Source of the DNA: Myotis daubentonii | Lineage: Eukaryota > Chordata > Mammalia > Chiroptera > Vespertilionidae | Direction of reading: 5' to 3' | DNA: 64,000 bases | Assembly (NCBI RefSeq): GCF_963259705.1 | Contig: NC_081844.1 | Span: 44,147,341 to 44,211,340 of the forward strand | Shown here: positions 11,013 to 23,521 of the stretch, piece by piece | Numbering within the stretch: position 1 is the stretch's first letter | How the letters are laid out: every line of letters begins with the position of its first letter | Made by a program: the position numbers and the translations under genes | Notes under the pieces: model-generated | Database searches by the model: none | What the model was told of the DNA's origin: nothing | What the model saw: the letters and a program-made list of their open reading frames with translations, nothing else

Positions 11013-12036
11013 TAAGTGTTGGTGAGGATATAGAGAAAAGGAAACCCTCATGCACTTTTTGGGATGTAGATTGGTGCAGCCACTGTGGAAAACAGTATGC
11101 AGTTACCTCAAAAAATTAAAAATGGCCTGGCCAGTTTGGCTCAGCGGATTGAGCATCGGGAAGGGCCCCAGGTTCAATTCCGGTCGAAGGCATGTATCTT
11201 GGTTGCAGGCACATCCCCAGTGGGGAGTGTGTAGGAGGCAGCTGATCAATGTTTCTCTCTCATCGATGTTTCTGATCCTCTATCCCTCTCCCTTCCTCTC
11301 TGTGGAAAGTTAATGGAATATATTTTTTAAAAAAATTAAAAATGGAACTGCTTTATGACTCATCAATTCCTCTTCTGGGAATATATCCAAAGAAACCTGG
11401 AACACTATGTTGAAAAAATATATGCACCCCTACATTTATAGCAGCATTATTTTCAAAAGCCAAGATTTGGAAGCAGCCTAAGTATCCATCAGTAGATGAG
11501 TGGATAAAAGAGCTGTGGTACATTTACAGAATGGAATACAACTCAGCAGTTTAAACAAAAACAAAAAAAAGGAACTCTTAGTTTTTGCAACAGTATGGAT
11601 GGACCTGGAAGGTATTATACTAAGGGAAATAAGACAGTCGGAGAAAGACAAGTACCATATGACTTCACTTATATGTAGAACTTAATGAATAAAATAAACT
11701 GATAACCACAATAGAAACAGATTCATAGATATAGGGAACAGACTGATAGCTGTCAGAGAGAAGAGGTTTGTGGGGCTGGGTGAAAAAGGTGAAGGGATTG
11801 AGAAAGAAAACAAAACACCACATAGACACAGACAACAGTATGGTGATTATAAGAGGGAAAGAGGTGGGCGGATGTAGAAGAGAGTAAAGGGGGGAATAAA
11901 TGGTGATGAAAGAAGACTTGACTTGATGTAGCAAACACACAATGCAATATACAGGTGATGTATTATAGAATGACCTGTATAATTTTATCAACCAATGTCA
12001 CCCCAATAAATTAAATAAATATATTTTAACAGTTAA
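11013..12036 (+). mobile_element. Younger bat LINE-1, 3' end, 5'-truncated
   Basis: Plus-strand LINE-1 from the last part of ORF2 to the poly-A tail. Landmarks are a WRGC-like region ('ttggtgaggatatagag'), 'cttctgggaatatatccaa', 'acatttatagcagcattat', 'tggatggacctggaagg', and a 3' UTR rich in GA that ends CACCCCAATAAATTAAATAAA. The ORF2 end is broken by frameshifts and by the Ves SINE at 11126-11330. The 3' UTR corresponds in complement to the nested L1 at 21885-22594, so both belong to the younger chiropteran L1 lineage. Confidence 0.85.
11126..11330 (+). mobile_element. Ves SINE in L1
   Basis: It starts CCTGGCCAGTTTGGCTCAG, with B-box GGTTCAATTCC and a duplicated CATCGATGTTTCT region in the tail. 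Target duplication AAAAATTAAAAATGG at 11111-11125 and 11331-11345. Removing it restores the L1 reading. Confidence 0.93.
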
Positions 12037-12156
12037 AAAAGAATGTTTTCATGTAATGTTAATTAAATGCTAACAAAGTCATTCAAGTGTAAATTATCTG
12101 AAGTTTCTTATATCTGCAATATCAAAGACATGGCAAATAATTAATTATAAATAAAA

Positions 12157-12414
12157 CTAGAAGCCCGTTGCGCAAAGATTCGCACAATAGGCCTTCCTTC
12201 CCCTGGCTGCTGGCACTGGTTTTCGTCTGGCACTCGGGACCCAGGCCTTTGGTCCGGCCTCAGCGGAGAAGCCAAGCCTCTTCAGTCTTCACTCCACACC
12301 TGCGTATGCAAATTAACTGCCATCTTTGTTGGGACAATTTGCATAGTCGCTCTGATTGGCTGGTGGGTGTGCAGCGTGACACCAATTTGAATGTTTCTCT
12401 TTTATTAGTGTAGA
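12157..12414 (-). mobile_element. Small non-autonomous Helitron
   Basis: On the minus strand it starts TCTACACTAATAAAAGAG at 12414 and ends CTTCTAG at 12157. The hairpin at the 3' end is degenerate (TGTGCGAATCTTTGCGCAAC). It contains the 5' regulatory-like module: CCAAT box (AGCCAATCAG), octamer ATGCAAAT, CAAAGATGG, and a second inverted octamer. Length is 258 bp and there is no coding capacity. Confidence 0.85.
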
Positions 12415-12449
12415 CGCTAAATAAATGATAAATGAATGATAAATAAAGG

Positions 12450-12497
<48 letters not shown>

Positions 12498-14559
12498 TAG
12501 TCTCAGGGATATGGAACATTATTACAATGGAGGCAAAGATGTGTATATATGTGTAATTGTGGGTGGGCAGAGTTTGAAATTGGTTAAATCATGGCAATAT
12601 CTCTAGGCCTTATGAAGAAAAAAGAAGCTGCAGTTTGGATAGATGGTACTTAGATCAAAAGAATATGCCTGGAGTAAGGAATTGTCACAGAAATAACATA
12701 AAGAAAATTAGAAAAAAAACACACAACACTTTTAGGGACAATAGGACATCTTTGAGAGTACACAAAAAAGAGCCTTAAAATATTTATAAAAGACAAAATG
12801 GTGTGAAGACTGCATTCACTTAGAAAATGTAAAACTGACTCTCAGGATTTGATTTGTCAAAAATGGTGGCAAGTGACAGGTGATTTCCCCCAGCTTTATT
12901 GAGATATGGTTGCCCTATAACTGTTGTGATTTTTTGTCACTTTAAATTCTTACTTTTGAGTAGGTCATACCTGCACGTGCTCAAAATTGAGAAGATACAG
13001 GAGAAAACGGAGTGAAATGTCACATACCTCCCACTCCATTCGTGGGCTGCTCAGTTGCCTTCCCCAGGGGCCTCTCCTCCATGGCAAGTGTTCTGTATTC
13101 TATGCACATTGTTGTTATCAATAGGATTTAGGAAACTTCGATCCAAAGGTGCCCACACCTGTCATCACTGCAATGCCTGGTGCTTAGGAATCTCCTCCCG
13201 TAGGCACCCCCTTTTCACAGATTAGTCCCTTATTTCCTTTTACTTGAGAAATAAGCCTGAATCACATGCTCATTAGTACTAATGAATAATGACTTAATTG
13301 CTGCCTTATTTGCATCTAATCATATAAAGGTCTTCAGCACATGCATTAATTTGAGATTGACACGTTTGAGGGATTATAACCATTTGTTCTTTTGAAGAAT
13401 TCAATCATAGTCATTATTTTTGGAATTCTGTAGTTAGAAGAGAAAAAAGTACTCCTCAGGAATGATGAATACCATTAGCATTTAGAGAAATTAATATTGA
13501 GAATACATATATTTTTAATATTTTCCCAAACATTTATTAGGTGGGTCTTATTTGACAATCAATTTTACAAACCAGAAAAGCTTAACTAGAATATTTGTGA
13601 ATTAATCTTTTATTTGAGTGACAGAAAAGCCAATAGCATTGACCTAAACAAACAAAAATATATGTGAATGCATAATATATAAAAATAAAACTCTATGTAC
13701 ATTTTAATATAATGGAACAGCCCAGAGGAAGGCCTGACTTTACGGGCAGCTCTGTCAAGAGATTCATGATACTCTAGGCTCTGCTCTCTCTGTAAGCAGC
13801 TGTGTTTCCAGGGTGGCTGCTCTCATAGAAGCAATGGTGCGGGTCCCTCCTACATCTGCTCGGTCCATGCCACTTAGGAAAGAGAGCATCTGTTCTGGTC
13901 CTATTAGAGGAGAAAGAGAAGACACTTTTACAAAAGCGCCAGGCAAATATATCCTTGTGTGTCGCTGGCCCGAGCTGGGTCATGTAACCACATTGTCATC
14001 AATGAATTAATGGGATGGTATTAGGGTGGGCTGTCGAGGAGAGAAATCCAATGATTGATGTGAAGCCCAAAGGGTCACCACTGAGTCCATCTACCTGAAA
14101 AGAAAGGCTGAGAATAGGAGAGGAGGAAATTCCAAAGAAACATGTAGTAGTTGGTATCAAAAGGGGACGATAGAAATGGCTGATGCCCAGGGAACTAACA
14201 TCCACAACAAAACTACACACAGAAGTTAGAAGCTATTATTGTTAAGGTAAAATTCATAAGTGTATCTAACAAGCATCCTGAGAAGTAAAAAAAAATAGCC
14301 TTTCATACAATTTCTAAAGCTAAGTCTATTTTCTGTTTTGTATATATAGGAAAAAAAAATGTTATTTTAATAACATTGGGCAGCCTAAGAGACCTCACCA
14401 GGGAACTTTTACAAATAGGTTCCTTTATTGACTTAGGAGAAATTTAGCAATGAAATTCAAGTACATGAAAGGTTATTTAAAAGGCTGGTGGCCAGCTGTT
14501 CTCAATTTCTGCAGAGGATGCCACCAGGGACCTGTGTTGACGTTGGAGCACAAAGAGCT
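12415..14559. other. No gene seen; (AT)n and possible old repeat pieces
   Basis: Contains an (AT)n run at about 12454-12494. A short stretch near 12886-12925 resembles an old L1 3' UTR ('tttattgagatatggttg'). The block at 13740-13990, with overlapping frames on both strands, could be a worn ancient repeat. No intact exon is supported. Confidence 0.4.
12454..12494. repeat. (AT)n microsatellite
   Basis: About twenty AT units immediately downstream of a Helitron. Confidence 0.93.
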
Positions 14560-14965
14560 TGTAGTTCATGTAAGTGCCAAAAGTTCAGAAATAGCAAAAG
14601 TAAAAGCAATGAATCGCTGAAGGAGTGATCAGTAAAAGTTTATTGTCCACATGCGAAAAAGACAGTTTTCAAACCACGAGCACTCAAACCAAAACATGGA
14701 ATGAGGCTCCAGAGTATATTTTTGTAAAACAGCTTATGTGGTGAGAGAGCAGTGACTGATTATTCTTCACACTGATTGGTTACGGTGTTATAATTCTCAG
14801 TGGTTATCTCATATCAACTTCAGGAAACAGTTCACGTTTTGCTTATGATTCCCAGAGAAATAAGCAAGCAATGGCCCAGGTTAGTCTGGCAAAATAAGCT
14901 ACATTAAGTTTTATTTGTATGATTCAACTGGTTTTATCTGCTCAGGGGATTTTCAAGACTGTTAT
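14560..14965 (-). mobile_element. Possible solo LTR
   Basis: Read on the minus strand, the last third resembles the R/U5 part of a retroviral LTR. A TATA-poor stretch is followed by 'gtggacaataaacttttac' with an AATAAA signal, then 'cagcgattcattgc'. No internal viral genes flank it and I could not identify a target duplication, so the limits are approximate. It could also be another kind of repeat. Confidence 0.35.
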
Positions 14966-16147
14966 TTATCTTTTTTTTATTTTTTAATGTCAGAATTTCC
15001 TGTTAGTGGAGTCATTAAATCCAAGGATGCATTGAAAAAGAAGGTTCTAGAATTTACTCTGGAGGCCTCTATGAAATAAAATGATTTTGGATTTATTTTT
15101 ACTAATATGATTCAAAAAAATTCTTCTTAAAGGATAAATTGGGCAACTTTTTAATAAATATTTAACAAACATTTACTTTTTAAGGTTGGTATTTTAAGCT
15201 TGAAAACATCAGCCTGGGATAGACTGAAATAAGACAAATCCTTTTGCAAGTAGAATCAAATCTCCAATTCCTTTTTCAGAATACAAAATAAGCCAAATGG
15301 GAGTGATTATTTTTAGAGATTACAGCAAATGCCTTAAAATATTAGCTTAAAATTTTGTTTTAATTGCTACTTTTAAAACCAAATCTATTCAGCCTGTAAA
15401 CCCCTTAGGTGCAAGATCTTTAAAACCTGGGAATAATTCATCCTATGAAATTAAGACCAATAGTTTTTCTAATGGCATAAAATCAACCACTTTCCAGTCC
15501 TGTGCAATTTAAATCATATTAGCATACATTAGTCAAAATCAAAATTCAGTTCTACTGGTCAGGGAACTTGCATCAAGTAATTATTGGATATAACATTACT
15601 CTTAGTGCTCATAGCTATGCATGTGTCCCTTTAAGTAGCACGCACTTCACAGGGAAAATGGAAACCAAAAATATAGCAAACTGGCAATCAAAAGTCCATT
15701 AGAGTCAATATTGTTTTCTTCCTTGAGCTTCATAATGGTTCCACATTTTGCCCATTGTATTCTGACTGCATAAATGGCACCCGACAGCCAACAATTTAAT
15801 TTTTACCTTGTGAGAGTGAAGGCTCATAATGCCTTCAAGTAAATAATGCTTTTGCATAACATTAGAAATCATAGGATATGGAAATAAAATCTTTGAATTA
15901 CAATTTTTTTTTTTGCATGTAGACATGGGGAATGGACTTTTAGATTTCCAGAGTTCTTAACAAATGTTTTTCCTCTTAAGTGGATAATACATTCAGTATC
16001 AGTATAATTCACCTCTATGATTAAATAAATTATATTTTAAACAAAATAATCAATAATTGGTTTTGGATTTTAAGTCATGTAATTATGCAGGGTTTTTTTT
16101 TTGGGGGGGGGGCGTTGGTGGGGTCAGCATTGGAGCAAAGTTGTATG
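14966..16147. other. No gene seen; AT-rich
   Basis: AT-rich unique-looking sequence. The minus-strand frame at 15705-15926 has no recognisable domain. Confidence 0.5.
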
Positions 16148-16161
16148 AAAAGAAAGTGATA

Positions 16162-16377
16162 GTGCCGAGACCGGTTTGGCTCAGTGGATAGAGCATCGGC
16201 CTGCGGACTGAAAGGTCCCAGGTTCGATTCCGGTCAAGGGCATGTACCTGGGTTGCGGGCAATCCCCAGTGGGGGATGTGCAGGAGGTGGCTGATCGATG
16301 TTTCTCTCTCATCGATGTTTCTGACCCTCTATCTCTCTCCCTTCCTCTCTGTAAAAAATCAATAAAATATATTAAAA
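16162..16377 (+). mobile_element. Ves SINE, young copy
   Basis: Close to the Ves consensus: GACCGGTTTGGCTCAGTGG (A box), GGTTCGATTCCGG (B box), paired CATCGATGTTTCT segments and the tail CCTCTCTGTAAAAAATCAAT. Target duplication AAAAGAAAGTGATA (16148-16161, 16378-16391) is perfect, consistent with a recent insertion. Confidence 0.95.
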
Positions 16378-16391
16378 AAAAGAAAGTGATA

Positions 16392-18050
16392 ATTTTTCTA
16401 ACTGATGTCTACCAAGAAAAAAAGTTTCCTTGAAAATAAAGATGCATACAGAATTATTTTACATGCTTAATTAAGGTAATAGATGTCATGCATTTTAGAT
16501 TCCGAAAGCCTGATAATCTAATTAGGCTTTCAAAGACTCATTACACTGAGAAGTCTAACCTAAGATAGCAGTTATTTCTACTCAGAGAAAATTAGGCCAT
16601 ATAGCTGGTTTGAGATTATTAAAATATCCTATGACTTACAAATGCAGTTTTAAGAGAATTTGATACAAAATGATCAGAACAGTGAAAGCAATGGGACCTT
16701 GTTCTTTCTCTTCCAATGCTTTTTAAAATTTATTCATGTTAACAAACCCTACATTCTTTGCTTACTCTTGCCAGCCCTGCTTAAGTTTTATGTATCTTAT
16801 GCTTTTCTTCCCCTAGGGAATATAAATGTACAAATTCACCCATAAGCATTGCTATTATTTTGACTCTTAATATGCCAGTTGAATTTTAGAATTGCACCGG
16901 CGGGACATTTCTGCTGCACTCTTGCCAAATTGTGAAGGTTAGCTAAGGAACTGTACATCTCTCTATTTGCATCTGGGTGTCTTCTGTCACAACTGGGATT
17001 GCTTGTCTTTGAAACAGTACTGCATCTGTCTGTGTGAATTCCAATGTCCTCAAGGAAGCTAGTTTTCTAGAAGCAGGATGCCTCGGGAGAGCTCAATAAT
17101 GTCATTACAGCTATCCCGAACCATGGGCATTCTTAACGATGGGCTAGTGTGACCCTGCGGAAGTCTTTTGTTTTGGTTGTCCTCATTAATAAATGTCAGT
17201 CTGCTGCTACTCCGCAGAGCGGCATAATGCAGTCTGAGAAAGCTTATCTGAAACTTATTACTTCACCTGTCAAGAAAACCTTAAATATCACAGTAGGATT
17301 GTGAATCCCTATTTTGAAAAATGACCTAACACAAGATGAAGATACATGCTTTATCTTCTTTATACAACTCTTCTGGGCATCTTGCATTGTAGAGTAATAT
17401 GTTAATGCAAAATGCATCTATGGCAGATGCAGAAATACAGTTTTATTTCCACAGGGCTCTGTTATGATATGGCTATTTCTCCTTAACTGTTACTTACTGG
17501 CATATTAAACTCTTTTACATGCCTTACTTGATTCACTTGTCTTGAGTACTCTATGAAATGTGTATTAACATATTACTCCCAACTTATATTCTTTGCAAAC
17601 TGGCTTTATGGAAAGGTAGTGTCCAATTTAATACAAGCTGCGGAATCAAGGTTTCTAAGAAGAAATTATAGAATTCATCCACTATCACAATTATTTGCAG
17701 ATGTGGTCAATGTACCTTAACCCATTTCTTTAAATATGACAACTTTTAAAAATAAATTAGGTCTTTCTCCTATAACATTAAGTATCCCATATTCTCCCTC
17801 ACACTTTGTCAACAGGTAACACAGCTCCCTGCTGTCAGAAGCAGCATGAGCAATGCAGAGGGATGTGAGACATCGAGGATTAGACATGATGGTCCGTAAA
17901 TTTCAGGAGAAATAACAGTGGACAAGGAGTGTAAAATTCTTCTTATACCTTTTTAAGTGTCTTACACTACATTGGGAAGAAAATAGTAAAGAATTAAAAT
18001 ACAATGTAACTAAGAGAGTGACACATTCATGTTTACATGTAATACAGATA
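16392..18050. other. Repeat-free island, possible conserved non-coding DNA
   Basis: About 1.6 kb with no recognised mobile element in an otherwise repeat-dense window. Base composition is balanced around 16890-17300, with CpGs retained (GCACCGGCGGGAC, CCGCAGAGCGGC). No open frame of significance. This is a candidate for a conserved non-coding element; conservation cannot be read from one sequence. Confidence 0.35.
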
Positions 18051-18185
18051 ATTCCTTTGCACTTTGGAGAAAGAGTTTGGTGGAGATAAACCTGGAGATA
18101 GAGGGACCAGTTAGAAAGTAGTTGTAGTAATCAGGGTAAGAGCTGAAAGATGACTGTGGCAGAATAGGCAAGGAGATAGTGATTC
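18050..18185. repeat. Fragment of ancient interspersed repeat
   Basis: The text 'ggaccagttagaaagtagtt' and 'gtagtaatcagggtaagagc' resembles the end part of the same old mammalian repeat seen at 6215-7010 and 46390-46860. Family not assigned. Confidence 0.35.
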
Positions 18186-18837
18186 CAACCTAAACTCCAT
18201 TAAAAAAAGGGGGAAAGAAAAATGTAAATCTAAAATTATCAATTTTATTTTATTTTTATTCATTTATTTTATTATTTTTTAAAGAAATGCACTATTTTTC
18301 TATGTATTCATTTTTTTTTTCTTTTCTTTCCAATTCACCAATGTTATCACTGTGCCCTTCACACTTCAGCTGTGCCATAAATTATCTTCCATTCTGAATT
18401 TTTTCACAGAACTCTTCATCTCCAAAACATAATTGAAACTTAGCTCTTACCACTGCTTCTCTTACAGGTTACTCTAAAGGCATTGGTTATTCTACTACTC
18501 TTCATAACCCAAGAGGCTTGGCCCTGCATTCTTCTGGTTATTCATTACTAGTTCCCAGTCGTCGCTCTTCTTCCCTTCATAGCCCTTCTAATACTGAAAG
18601 TCATACTCATGGCATTTCCACCCTTTTCCACCCTCATTTTCCTGCCATGGCAGCATTTGTCAAAGTTTGGGTTGCAAAGCACTAATGGTCTCTGGCATTC
18701 TAACACGGGATCCCAAAGTTCAAGGCCAGGATGCACCACTTTTAAAGTTTATGAAACAACTAAATTGTATACATTACCTTAACTGTTCAAATTTGGATTT
18801 TTCAACAATTAATGTGTAACTTATTGTTAGAGGAGGC
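18186..18837. other. No gene seen
   Basis: Starts with an AT-rich run of short T and A tracts, then unassigned sequence. The frame at 18548-18739 shows no recognisable domain. Confidence 0.45.
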
Positions 18838-19291
18838 ACATGCCATATTATTAGAGATTGTTTACTTGAGATATAATGGATATATAGCATTGCATTAGTT
18901 TCAGGTGTTCAACAAATATTTCAAGTATGCTTGTATTATAAAATGATACTGATTTCAGTTAACATACAGTTTTAATTTTTTTTTCTTGTGGTGAGAACTT
19001 TTAAGCTCTCTCTTAGTAAATTGCAAATATACAACACAGTGCAGTCTCCATGCTGTACATTACTTCCAGAACTTATTTACTTATAACTGGAGGTTTGTAC
19101 TTTTTAACCCTAATCATCCCTTTTGCCAACCTTCACCACCCACATTTATTTACTTAGATTCCAAGTATGCATAAGATCATATAGTATTTGTCTTTCTTTG
19201 TCTGAATTATTTTACGTAGCATAATTCCCTCAGAGTACACCCAAGTTGTCACAAATGGCAGGACTTCCTTTTTTAACAGAGTAACAGTCTG

Positions 19292-19292
<1 letters not shown>

Positions 19293-19344
<52 letters not shown>
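19293..19344. repeat. (TG)n microsatellite within L1
   Basis: About 26 TG units at the place where many L1 3' regions carry a TG/CA tract. Confidence 0.95.
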
Positions 19345-19348
<4 letters not shown>

Positions 19349-19410
19349 ACAGTTTCTTTATCCATTCATTCATTCATGGACACTTAAGTGTTTTCCTCAT
19401 CTTGGCTATT

Positions 19411-19587
19411 TTTAATAATAAAAGCATAATATGCTAATTAGACTGGACATCCTTCCAGATGACCTTCCAGATGAAGCCAGGGCTGCAAGGGAAGCCCGGG
19501 TCTCGGGTGCCAGAGGGAAGCCAGTGCTGGCAGCCAGGGGAAGGAAGGCCTACTCTTTCACATGAATGTTGTGCATCAGGCCTCTAG
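19411..19587 (+). mobile_element. Small Helitron inserted in L1
   Basis: The 5' region reads TAATAATAAAAGCATAATATGCTAATTAGAC and the end is CAGGCCTCTAG at 19587, followed by T. The body has AAGCCCGGGTCTCGGGTGCC. It is the same family as 24284-24443 and 28617-28787. L1 sequence continues directly on either side. The 5' limit is approximate. Confidence 0.8.
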
Positions 19588-21884
19588 TTATAAATAATAC
19601 TGCTATAAACATGAGGGTGAAGATATCTTAAGTTAATGTTTCCATTTCCTGTGGGTAAATAACCAGAAGTGGAATTGCTGGGTCATATGGCAGTTCTATT
19701 TTTAATATTTTTGAAGAACTTTCATATTGCTTCCCATAGTGGTGGCACCAATTTACCATCCCACCAATGGTGCACAGGGGTTCCCCTTTTTCAACACCCT
19801 CACTAAGACTTGTTATTTCTCATCTTTTTTTGGTAGTCATTCTGATAGGTGTAAGGTGATATCTCATTGTGGTTTTACTTTTTATTTTTCTGATGATTAG
19901 TGTCTTCTTTGGATAATTGTCTATTTGGATCTACCATTATTTAATCAAGTTGTTTTTGTTTTTTGTTTTGCTTACTATTGAGTTGTATGAGTTCTTTGTA
20001 TATTTTGGAATATTAACCTCTTATCTGATATATGATTTGCAAATATTTTCTACTATTCAGTAGTTGCCTTTTCATTTTGTTGATGGTTTCCTTTGCTGTG
20101 CAGAATGTGTTTAGATTGCTGTAGTATGACTTGTTGATTTTTGCTTTTCTTTCCTTTGCTATTGCTGTCAAATACGAAAAATCATTGCCAGGACTGATGT
20201 CAAGGATTTTTTTTTTATATTTTCTTTTGGGAGTTTTACTGTTTCAGATCTTACATTCATGTCCTTAATCCATTCTTTTGTGAAGTAAGATAGTGATTCA
20301 ATTTGATTCTTTTGCATGTGGCTGTCAAGTTTTTTCAACACTATTTATTGAGAAGATCGTCCTTTTCCCTTTATAGAATCTTGGTTTCTTTAATGTAAAT
20401 TAATTGACCATATATGTATACATTTATTTCTGGGCTCATTAATCTGTTTCTTGTGTCTATTTTTATGGCAATGCCATGTTGTTTTGATAGTTTATTGTTA
20501 ATGTATAGAAATGCAGCTTAATTTTTTACATTGATTGTGTATCCTGAAACTTTCCTGAAACCAGTTATTAGGTCTAACATTTTCTTGGTGGAGTCTTTAG
20601 GATTTTCTATATATAATGTGTCATCTACAATACATACAGTTTTACTTTCTTCCCTCTTAGATGTCATTAATTTTCTTTTATGCCTAATTGCTCTGGCTGG
20701 AACTTTCAGCACTATTTTCCACTAAAGTGGTTCAAGTGGTCATCATTTCTTGTTCTTGAACTTAGAGGAAAAGTTTTCAGCTTTTTACCATTGAGTATGA
20801 TGTTAGCTGTGGGCTTGTCATGTATAGCCTTTTTATGAGGTTCAATCTCTCTATAACCTCTCTGTTTATAGTTTTTATCACAAATGGATATTGAAGTTTA
20901 TCAAGTGCTTTTTATGCATCTAGAGATGTTTATTTTTTTTTCTTCATTTGTTAGTGTGGTACATCATATTAATTGTGTATTTTGAACTATTCTAGCATCC
21001 CTGGAATTAACCCCACTTGATTATTGTGTAAGATGCTTTTAATATGTTGTTGAATTCAGTGCGCTAATTTTGTTGAGTGTTTTTGCATGTGTTTATCAAG
21101 GATCGTGACCTGTTACATTCTTTTCTTGTAGTGTCCTGTCTCTTTTTGGTATCAGGGTAATGCTCACCTCATAAAAATAAGTTTAGAAGAGTGCCTTTCT
21201 CTAGTATATTGCAAAGAATTTGAGAAGGATTGGTATTTATTCTTCTTTATATGTTTGGAAAATTCACCAGTGAATCTGTTTGGACCTGGACTTTTGTTTG
21301 TTGGATAGTTTTTGATTATTGATTAAATTTTCATACTGGTTATCAATCTGTTTAAATTTTCTATTTCTTCTTGATTCAATCTTTGTAGGTTGTATGTTTC
21401 TAAGAATAGGTCCATTTCTTCAAGGTGACAATGTCCAATTTATTGGCATGCAATTGCTCTTATAATCTTTAATGATCTTTATATTTTTGTGGTATCAGTT
21501 ATAACATCTCTTTAATTTCAGATTTTATTTCTTTGAGCCTTTTTTTTTATTGGTTAGTCTATTAAGCTTGTTATTTATTTTTTTATCTGTTTAGTCTCAT
21601 TTCCTTCCTTCTACTAAATTTAGATTTGTTTGTCCTGTTTTCTAGTTTCTTGAAGTGTAAAGTTAGTTTACAACTGATTTTGCCTCATTCCATGTTTTGG
21701 TCTGCTGTATTTCCATTTTCAATTATTTCAAGGTATTTTTAAATTTTTTTTCATCTCCAATTTTTATTGCAAACTTGAAATAATGGAAGTATATTGGTTA
21801 ATCATATTACTACCAACTAGACTAAACAACTGTTAACATTTGGCCAATATTTACTTTATCAATTGATATATTTTTTCCCCTTTT

Positions 21885-22594
21885 TAATTTATTTATTATT
21901 GACAGTATTACAGATGTTTCCCATCCCTGTCCCCCTTTTCATCCCCTTCTACTCAGCCCCTGCCCCATCCCATGCCTTCAACACACTAATGTCTGTGTCT
22001 ATGGGCTATGCATACATATGTGCATACTTGTCCTCTGGTTAATCTCTTCTCATCCCTCAACCCTCTCCCCTCTGAGATCTTTCAATCTGTTCCATGGATC
22101 CTTATCTCTGAACCTGTTTTGTTCGTCAGTTTATTTTGTTCATTAGATTCCACATATAAGTGAGATCATGTGATGTTTGTCTTTCTCTGATTGGCTTATT
22201 TTGCTTCCTATAATCATCTCCAGATCCATCCATGCCATCACAAAGGGTAAGAGATCCTTCTTTTTTGCAGCTGAATAGTATTCCACCATACTATTATGGT
22301 GTAAATGTACCACAGCTTTTTGATCCATTCACCTACTGGTGGGCACTTGGGCTGTTTCCATATCTTAGCTATTGTAAATTGTGCTGCTATGAACATAGGG
22401 GTGCATATATTCTTCCTTATTGGTGTTTCAGGATTCTTTAGGATATATTCCCAGAAATGGGATCACGGGGTTAAAATTAAAAATGTTAAAAACATTTTTA
22501 ATTTTTTGAGATAACTCCATACTGTTTTCCACTATGGTTGTACCAGTCTGCATTCCCACCAGCAGTGTACTAGGGTTTCCTTTGATCATTTTAG
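21885..22594 (-). mobile_element. Younger LINE-1 3' end nested in the old L1
   Basis: Complement of the chiropteran L1 3' UTR (CCCCTTTTCATCCCCTTC and similar) and of the last part of ORF2. On the minus strand 22143-22328 reads ...MDLEMIIGSKISQSEKDKHH..., the typical L1 ORF2 tail. It is 5'-truncated near 22594, where the older L1 resumes ('gtttattcaacatatatttg'). The 135 bp before it (about 21745-21884) is of unclear origin. No target duplication was identified. Confidence 0.8.
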
Positions 22595-23521
22595 TAGCAT
22601 GTTGTTTATTCAACATATATTTGTGAATTTTTTAGTTTCCTTATTGTAATTTATTCCTAGTTCATACCAATGTGGTTAGAAAGATGCTTGGTATGATTTC
22701 AGTTTTTTAATAATTTATTAATACTTTTTTGTGGCCTGCAGAATTTCCCCAGTGTGCTTGAGAAGAACATACATTAACATGCTTTTGAATGGAATGCTTT
22801 TTATATGTCTTTTTAAGTCTACCTGGTATAACATGTTGCATAAGGCCAGTGTTTTATTGATTATCTGTCTGGATAATCTATGAATTGATTAGAGTGGGTA
22901 ATTAAAGTATCAGCATTTTTGTATTGCTGTGTACTTCTCCCTTTAGGTTTGTTAATATTTGCTTTATATATTTAGGTGCTCCTTTGTTAGGGTAATAAAT
23001 ATTTGCCAATGTTATATCTTCTTGTTGGACTTCATCATTTTTAAAGACCTTCTTTCTCTTATTAGAATTTTTGTCCTAAAGTATATTTTGACTGATGTTA
23101 GTATAGCTACCCCAGCTCTCTTGGCTTCCATTTGCATGGAACAACTTTTTTCATCCCTTCACTTTTAGTTTGTCTGTGACTTTACATCTGGAATAAGTGT
23201 CTTATAGGCAGCATATAGACTACTTTTGTGTTTTTGTTCATTTGTTTTATCTATTCAGTCCCATAAGCTTTTTTTTAATTCTTTTTCCTTTTGCTGCTGA
23301 TTGGTCACATTCTTCTGCTTCATGTAGTCTTCTGTTGAACCCCTTCTTGTATTTTTCGGTTCAGTTACTAGATTCTTCAGCTCTGTGAATTCTATTTGGT
23401 ACTTCCTTATGTTCCCTATGTCTTTGTTGAATTTATCACCATGTTCATTCATTCTTTCAAATTTAGTAAGTAGTTTAGTGACCATTATTTTGAACTCTTG
23501 ATCAAGTATATCACTGATCTG

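Noticed and set aside
12313..12519. Minus-strand frame with a Tyr-Ile run
   Set aside because: It reads through the (AT)n microsatellite.
16186..16230. tRNA gene suggested by A and B boxes
   Set aside because: It is the head of a Ves SINE with target duplication and A-rich tail; it lacks a full cloverleaf acceptor stem.
20518..20712. Functional reverse transcriptase piece
   Set aside because: It is a short segment of a decayed L1 with an altered catalytic motif and broken frames on either side.
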